Source: Cryptomeria japonica (Eukaryota; Streptophyta; Pinopsida; Cupressales; Cupressaceae). Taken from it: DNA of 64,000 nt. The DNA lies in NCBI RefSeq assembly GCF_030272615.1, contig NC_081411.1, positions 831,130,160-831,194,159 of the forward strand, read 5' to 3'. Positions 57,160 to 64,000 of this stretch are shown here, in pieces (position 1 is the first letter of the stretch; each line of letters opens with the position of its first letter). Position numbers and translations under genes: made by a program. Under the pieces are notes generated by a model, which searched no databases, had not been told where the DNA came from, and saw nothing but the letters and a program-made list of their open reading frames with translations.

Positions 57160-60100
57160 TCAAGTCTCTACCGGAGGAGCAGAAACCCCCAATCTATCTC
57201 TAAAGTACTGAAATGATTCCTTAGGCAAGGGTTTAGTGAAGATATCTGCAATCTGCTCTTTAGTGTTCACATAAACCAGTATGACTTCTTTTGATTCCAC
57301 CTTCTCCTTCAAAAAGTTGTACTTGATAGATATGTGCTTTGTCTTAGAATGAAATACCAGATTCTTTGATATGTCAATAGAAGTAGAGTTATCATAGTGA
57401 ATAACTACCGGTTCATTACAATACATCCTTATATCCGTCAACATTTGCTTCATCCATAGAACTTGTGTATAGTTAGTAGCATCAACAACATACTCATCTT
57501 CAATAGTAGATAAAGAGGTACATGATTGTTTCTTGTTGATCCATGAAACAGGTTTCTTTCCAAGAAAGAAAGCTCCACTGGATGTGCTCTTCTGGTCATC
57601 AACATCTCAAGCCCAATCTGCATCTGTATATGCACACAGTTTAAAACCACCATCTTTAGGATACCACAAACCATATTTAGTTGTTCCTTGCAAATACCTG
57701 TAAATCCTTTTCACCGCACTCTCATGATTTTCTCTAGGATCACTCTGATATCTTGATACAATACAAACTGCATTCATTATATCCGGTCTAGTCTAAATTA
57801 GATATAAAAAACCTCCAATCAGAGACTTGTACCTTATAGGATTTACCGGTGCTGATGCATCTTTCTTTGTCAATTTCTCACTTGTAACCATAGGAGTACC
57901 AACCACTTTATAATTTTTCTTACCAAAATTATTCAACAACTCCCTAGCATACTTTGTTTGATAGATGAAAATACCTTTATCAATCTGAGTAATCTGCAAA
58001 CCCAAGAAAAATTTCATCTCCCCAATCATAGACATCTCAAATTTATTCTTCATATTATCAGAGAACTCCATACATAACTTATCCTTACCTCCAAAAATGA
58101 TATCATCAACAAAGATATGAATAATTAATATGTCATCATCAATGATCTTATAATATAAATTACTGTCAGCATTACCTGTAGTGAAACCAAGCTTCAAAAG
58201 ATATTTATCCAATCTTGCATACCAAGCTCTAGGGGCTTGTTTCAATCTATATAAAGTTTTCCTTAACCTGCAAACCATGTTTTTGTCATCTAAAAGTGAA
58301 AATCCACCAGGTTGCTCAATGTAAACTTCCTCTTCAAGATCTCCATTCAGAAATGCACACTTAACATCCATCTGATAAACCTTGTAGTTCTTATGGGCAA
58401 CATAAGCAATAAATAATCTCACAACTTCAATCCTAGCTACCTGAGAAAAAGTCTCATCCTAATCAATTCCTTCCTTCTGAGAATATCCTTTACAAAACAA
58501 TCTAGCCTTATTCCTCACAATTTGTCCATCTTCATTCAATTTATTCCTAAAAACCTATTTAGTCCCAATAAAATTCTTATTTTTAGGCTGAGGAATTAAA
58601 GTCCATGTATTATTCTTTTCTATCTAATCTAATTCCTCTTCCATAGCTTTCATCCAACATTCATCTTTACATGCTTCAATTATTGATGCCCGTTCAATTT
58701 GAGAAATTAAACATACCTCATCAGCTGCCAACCTTCTTCTTGTCATCGCTCCTTTATTCTTGTCTCCAATGATTTGATCTTTTGAATGATTTAACCTAAC
58801 ATACTTAGGAGTCTTCTAATTTTCTATTCCTCTGCTCTAATCTTCAGTTACTATTGAATTTTTTGATACTGCTGGAGTAGCTGGTTCAACATTATGTTCT
58901 GATGTAGGTGCTACCAGTTCAGTTATGATCATTTCCACTGCCAGTTCTCTCTCATAAGTTCTGATTTGACTTCTGTTCAACTCATCCACTTTGACATTAG
59001 TGCTCTCCACAATAATCTACAATCTTTTGTTATAACATCTATATGCTTTGATTTCATTAGAATAACCAAGAAATATCCCTTCATCACATCTAGGATCAAA
59101 CTTTTGAATGGAATGATCTCTTTTGATATAGCATTTACTACCAAAGATTCTGAAATACTTAACTGTATGTGTATGACCAAACCATAACTCATAAGGTGTC
59201 TTATCGGTGTCTCCTTTGATATTAAATTTGTTGAATGTTTATACCGTCATGCTCACAGCTTCTCTCTAGTAGATATTAGGTAGATTAACTTCCATCATCA
59301 TAGTTCTAGTTGCATCCAAGATAGTTAAGTTCTTCCTCTCCACAATACCATTCCACTGAGGTGTCCGGGGTGTAGATATTTGTTTTCTTATCCCATTCTT
59401 TTCACAATAACTGTTAAATTCACCAGATGTGAATTCTCCACCCTGATTAGACCTTAAGCATTTAATCTTAAATACTGTCTATGTCTCAACTTTAGCTTTA
59501 AAGATATTAAACTTTTCAAATGCTTTAGATTTCTCCCTTAGAAAAATAACCCACATCATTCTAGAATAGTCATCAATGATTAGCATAAAATATCTATCAC
59601 CTTGATAAACTTTTGATTCTAGCAGGACCACACAAATCAGTATGAATAAGATCAAGAACATCATTAGATTTGTCTTGTATACTCTTAAAAGAAGTTCTAA
59701 CTTGCTTTCCCATTTGACATTCCTTACATACCGGATTATAGGGCTTCACAATCTTAGGTATATCTCTAACTGCCTTAGTAGAACTAATCTGTACAATGCA
59801 ATCAAATTTCACATGATACAACCTCTTATGCCATAGCCAACTCTCATCAATTTGTGCAATCAAACATGTCTTATCACCATAGTTCAAATGAAAGATGTTA
59901 CCTTCAGTTTGAGTACCGGTTGCAATCTCCAATCCAAATCCGTTGATAATATTGCATTTTCCATCCTTGAACTGTAACTGAAATCCCTTATCCACCAACT
60001 GTCCTACACTAAAAATATTATGCCTTAAACCTTCAACATAATAAACATTATTAGTATCATTCTTACCATCCAATGATATAGTTCCTCTTCCCTTGATCCT

Positions 60101-61298
60101 GCATGCTTTGTCATCTCCAAATCTTATAAGACCGCTATCAAATTCTTGCAAAGATAGAAACTTCCTTTTATCTCCAATCATATGATGTGAACATCCATTG
60201 TCAATCACCCATTCATCGTTGTCTTCAACTTTAATAGCAAGGGCCTTTTCTTCAGGTACCAAATCATCTTCCTTGAAAGCCAAGAATACCCATTCCTTTC
60301 CATTACCGGATCCACTAGTTGAATCTTGTGTCAGTTCATCATCAGAATCAGTCACACCTTCCTCATCCGCATAGTAGCATGATTTGTCTTTGTTCCTTCT
60401 ATACTTATGCTTGTTCTGATAATCATGGTTAGGCCTAAAAGATCTTCTAGCTCTTTCCTCAAATCTTGAATTCCTTTCAAGACATCTAGATGCAAATTAC
60501 CTATCTTATTACATGCAAAACATTTAAAAGATGATTTTCCTTCATACTTACTTCTTGTCGGACCTTTAGGTACTCTTCTAGCAAATAAAGCTTCAAGTTG
60601 CTCAAACTCTTCATCTTCTTTCTTCATTTCCTCAAGTTCCTTAGCATATAAGGCTTTCCAATCACTCTTGTTGGTAGATGATGTAGATGCATGAAAAGCA
60701 GGTTCAAATTTTGCAACTCTAGAAGGACCAAATTCCTCAAGCTCAAAAGCATATAACTTCCCAACCAAGGTATCCCTATTAACATAGGTGTTTTCCATTG
60801 TTCTCAACTCATTAATTCCAATAGCCTTCATCTTGTAAGCATGTGGCAAAGCTCTCAATACTTTAGAAACTATTTCATCTTCGCTCAGAGATCCACCACA
60901 ACATTGAATTCTCAGAAAAAATTCATTAACTCTCTCCATAAAAGTAGTAATCCTTTCATCTACTTCCATCTCTAGGTTCTCATATCTCACCCGATAACCA
61001 TCAAGTTTATCAATTTTAACAGTAGGGTCACCTTCATTCAGAGTCTCCAATTTATCCCATATAGCCTTTGCAATTGATTTGTCAGTTAGTCCCATAACTT
61101 GTTGATCAGAAACTGCAAATCCGGATTATGAGGTGTATATCCTTTCTCAGTGATCTCCCAAATCTCCTTACCAAGACATCTCAGATGAGTCTCCATCCAA
61201 ATCTTCCATACTCTGTAATTTGTTCCATCAAGCCTAGGAATTTCTCTATGGAAAACAATTGCGGATGAACTTGATGAACTTGAACTATTAGATGCCAT
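57160..61298 (-). pseudogene. gag-pol: copia gag-pol polyprotein of element E, broken
   Basis: ATG 61298 opens MASNSSSSSSSSAIVFHREI. Gag (UBN2 type, VWKIWMETHL, LRALPHAYKM) ends with a zinc knuckle CFACNKIG broken by a frameshift near 60505. Protease keeps Asp (WVIDNGCSHHM, Ser replaced by Asn, near 60180-60204). Integrase has HKRLYH...CKEC, HTDLCGPA, MLIIDDYSRM and WNGIVERKN, so the D, D and E are all present. RT has YQMDVKCAFLNG and FVDDIIFGG (about 58100-58125). RNase H has YTDADWA, LSTIEDEYV and HYDNSTSID. The frame ends at 57160. Numerous stops (mostly TAG) and frameshifts interrupt it. The length of about 1,380 codons is normal for plant copia. It is the only element here that once encoded a full copia enzyme set. 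Confidence 0.93.
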
Positions 61299-61340
61299 AA
61301 GATCTTCCTCAAGTGATTAAGCTTCTACAGAGAGGATCAG

Positions 61341-61352
61341 ACTCTGATACCA
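61341..61352 (-). promoter_or_regulatory. Primer binding site of element E
   Basis: TGGTATCAGAGT on the minus strand, beside the LTR edge at 61355. Confidence 0.9.
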
Positions 61353-61354
61353 AT

Positions 61355-61787
61355 TGTTAGACAACTCAGATAACTAGTGGACAACTGAGAGGGAGGGGGG
61401 GGTGAATAAGTTGTCAAAAAATTATAGAACTTTAAGCATTAAAATCTTATTACCAGAATAGCAGATATAACAGTTAAGCACAAATATAGGCCACATAACA
61501 TTTACCAGCCATCCGCAAAAGATAACACCAATATTTGTACATGGAAAACCCGGTAAAGGGAAAAACCACAGTGGGAATCCTACCTATAGTCAGATAATAC
61601 TTCTGTAGTATGTGATTACAAAAAGAGGGGCCTACACATGTAAGAAGACCAACAGCCTAGTGCGCACTACTCATCACAAAAGGAGCCTCACTGACTACAA
61701 AATAAATCCAGACTATAATCCAGAAAGAAGAGTGAGCTACAAGAATAACATCTCCGATGCCTGAGTACAGTTCCGATTAAGTTCAGT
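61355..61787 (-). repeat. 5' LTR of element E, truncated
   Basis: It matches 55540-55982 of the 3' LTR, then similarity stops at 'gttcagt'. The rest of the LTR is missing or lies beyond inserted sequence. Confidence 0.85.
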
Positions 61788-62035
61788 ACCTATTGGGTGA
61801 ATATTTTGTCTCCAACATACTAATGACAAAATATATAATTCACACAAAGCTATGTTGAGAAATTAATCTCTCCTCTCATCAAGGGGAGGTTCCCTATGAA
61901 ATTTCTCTTTTAATTAATAAGAAATTAAATTTGCGGGTTGGTGTTGGGCATATAACTCTTTTTTTTTAGAGTTTATGTATTCTCCCTTCACCAAGTTACA
62001 ATTTCTCTATCTCTTTAGATACTTGAAGAAAAGAA
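61788..62035 (-). other. 3' region of gene F and junction with element E
   Basis: Non-coding, AT-rich, with two small inverted repeats: ctcc...ggag around 61880-61898 and aactct(A/T run)gagtt around 61954-61972. No LTR end or A-tail can be placed with confidence. Confidence 0.5.
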
Positions 62036-64000
62036 CTATGAATCTAACAAACTACACCAAGAGTTACTATTAAGCATGGTATAATCTTGAGATCGTATGT
62101 TGCCTTTGTCCTTGTCTAACGATGGCACCATAACTTCAACATAATTTCTCTTAGAAGCCGGGTCTACTACCACCCGAGATACCATCTTTGGCTTCTTTGT
62201 TCCCTTAGGCTTTGGAGGAACCAAAAGCTCAAAGTCAAACTCTTTTGGAGAGATCACCTGTTTTTCCTCTTAGGGTCCACTACTTCCATCCAAGGGGGTA
62301 GTTCTGGATTGGCCGATGGAGTAGTAGCTCCTTGCTGATTTTGAGTTGAAGTTTTGGGAGTAGGTTGAATGCAACTCAGAGCAGTTGTGAGTGTTATTGA
62401 TGGTGCCGATATTGAAGTATGTAGTGAAACATTTGCTGCTGCTGACACCTCTTGAGTTACAGATGGGAGAGTTGAAGGTGCTGTGAACGCAACTTCAACA
62501 CTTACCAATGGTGGAATTTCTATGGTGGTGGTGCTGGTGATAGGTAAGTCTACTAAAACCTATTTTGCAAGTGCCTCTTCCAAGGTTCCATTAAAATCCA
62601 TCATTGTGGATTCAAAAGTAGATGAAGGGATATCATCTAGATTGGAGAAGTTGGTTATTGTGAAAAACTGATTAGTGGCTTCCGATTGCACCATGCCCAT
62701 ACTTAGATCGCCATCTAGAAAAGCCTCATCCTCTTGGTCAGAGTTAGAGTCAATAGAGTGGACGATTACCTATGAGGTAATCGAGGCATCAACTTCAGCT
62801 GGGTGTGATGTTTCTTCAGCCTGTACTTCCTCTTGTTGAGGAATTTCGCCTTCTTCAATTTCCTTGGTATGCGACTGTTCTAGCTCTTTAGTCACCGCTT
62901 CTTGTACCGCGGATGATGATTCACCCTTTTTGGACCCTTTCACTATAAATTTAATCTTGGGCCCTTTCCCTTTTGATTGTATTATAGGAGCTAAGGATAG
63001 TGCTTGCGGGTCTGCCCTACTCTTCGTTCTCGTCTCAGCTATAGCTATGCTGCCGACTGGGCCATCATTGTTATCATCATCTTCTGAGCTAGCAGGAAGC
63101 TGTTTCATTCTAAGGTTCTTTCTTACCAGCCATGGATTTGTGTTTGCTAGGGTAGGAGTAATCCTCTGAGTGATTGATTTTCTCTCCTTCTTTGACCATT
63201 GTACGGGAGGAAGCGGAGAGTCAACAATTTTCTTCTCATAATAGACCGGATCTATTATGTCATCCGTATCTTCTATGGTCATTAGAATCTTAGCCAAATG
63301 CAAGTTTTCAATTTGCTCCAGAGTAAGGCAGCTGAAATCCATCCTTCTTATATCTTCATCATTTTGACAGTTTGCCCAAACATCCTCCAACCTATAAACA
63401 TGAGTAGAACTCCTTTTGAGTTTGTTCTTTATACCATGAAAGTCAAAATTGGTTTGGGCCTTGAATCTTCTCATGGTATTCCATTGCATTTCTTCCTTCA
63501 TATTTTTGGCCTTGGGATTGGTTAGCACTAAGTACCTGTCGATTGATTCTGGGAATTTCAGCCCAGTCTTATGTGCTTGTGATTGTTTTTCATGCATATT
63601 TATCAATTGTCTGCACAACTCCATGAGGACGATTTTGTCTAAAGGGAACCTTGGTAGAATAAAGGGCTTACCTGAGAAGCATCCTATTTAGATGTAAGTG
63701 AATGTGGGAAATTGTAGGAATACACACCCAAAATGAGATACCCTGTTATAAGCAGCCTCTGATATTCTCTGCTTGTGCAGGCCCTTATCAAACATACATT
63801 TCCATACAATGAAGAAGGCATCATTAACCCTTTTGTAATGACTACCTTGATTCTTGATAGTGAGCTGATCATAGTACTCCCAAACGGGTACCAACCTCCT
63901 ATCACCCTTAGTAGATAAGCCAGGATGTTTCCTCATTGAAGTAGCCACATAAACCAGGTATGAGGTCATGTAAAATTTCAGTGTTACTTTGACCTCCTTC
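62036..64000 (-). pseudogene. Gene F: large retroelement-type protein of unknown function (partial)
   Basis: The frame is open at the window edge (KEVKVTLKFYMTSYL) and runs to about 62257 with only three stops (TAA 63688, TAG 62770, TAG 62560). One frameshift then leads to a final stretch ending at 62036. The globular N-terminal part contains PVWEYYDQLTIKNQGSHYKR, a YNRVSHFGCVFLQ region and PLDKIVLMELCRQLINMHEK. The middle is acidic (SSEDDDNNDG), followed by basic KGKGPKIKFIVKGSKKG and a Glu-rich segment, then a long Ser/Thr/Pro-rich tail. No catalytic motif is seen. The layout is like element A ORF2 and the D ORF. It probably belongs to another non-autonomous element that inserted into or recombined with element E. 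The start lies outside the window. Confidence 0.6.

Larger units (their letters stand above)
55540..61787 (-). mobile_element. Element E: nearly complete copia retrotransposon, decayed
   Basis: 3' LTR 55540-56774, PPT, gag-pol 61298-57160 with all copia domains in the order gag-PR-INT-RT-RH, PBS 61341-61352, and a 5' LTR cut off after 433 bp (61355-61787) where unrelated sequence begins. Because the 5' LTR is incomplete, no TSD can be tested. Confidence 0.9.

Overview
The window is a solid block of plant LTR-retrotransposon DNA. I found no host gene, tRNA, rRNA or CRISPR array. The polyprotein types present are plant Ty1/copia, plant Ty3 of the Tat/Ogre kind, and plant mobile domain (PMD)-like proteins. 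The dense nesting and very large elements suggest a seed plant with a big, repeat-filled genome. A conifer or other gymnosperm is my best guess, but that is inference. Nearly every coding region is broken, mostly by in-frame stop codons and less often by frameshifts.

Layout, left to right. 1-8383: a minus-strand Ty3-type gag-protease interior whose 5' LTR is the first of three related LTRs; two tiny interiors separate them. 8384-13421: a minus-strand copia fragment. Its first ~410 bp of gag occurs twice, on either side of a plus-strand LTR that still has PPT-like and PBS-like flanks. 13605-21073: a complete non-autonomous copia derivative ('element A') with paired LTRs. It encodes a gag-like protein with four zinc knuckles and a 1,063-codon second ORF of unknown function, and no enzymes. 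21696-22058: a 363-bp TRIM. 22832-26531 and 31126-32104: plus-strand Ty3 fragments ('I' and 'H'), including a G-patch plus zinc-finger protein. H is split by a 4.6-kb LARD-like element 'B' (26532-31120, perfect TSD GAAAG). 34482-54570: a 20-kb Tat/Ogre-like element 'C' (perfect TSD GTTTC). It has an extra 5' ORF, gag, protease, a G-patch-like motif, RT, two RNase H domains, integrase and an antisense PMD-type ORF. Its gag is split by a 1.8-kb retroposon 'D' (8-bp TSD) that carries a gene-like ORF. 55540-61787: a nearly complete but decayed minus-strand copia element 'E'. 61788-64000: the 3' part of another large unknown protein gene 'F', which runs off the window.

Common thread: elements A, D and F, and the antisense ORF of C, all carry non-enzymatic proteins with a globular N-terminal part followed by charged or low-complexity sequence; A and D also have coiled-coil tails. 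In A, F and the C antisense ORF, long reading frames survive with stop codons but few or no frameshifts. These retrotransposon-borne accessory proteins are the best candidates for an undescribed system here. The boundaries of A, B, C, D and the TRIM rest on repeat ends and target-site duplications read directly from the sequence. Lineage names and functions rest on motif recognition alone.
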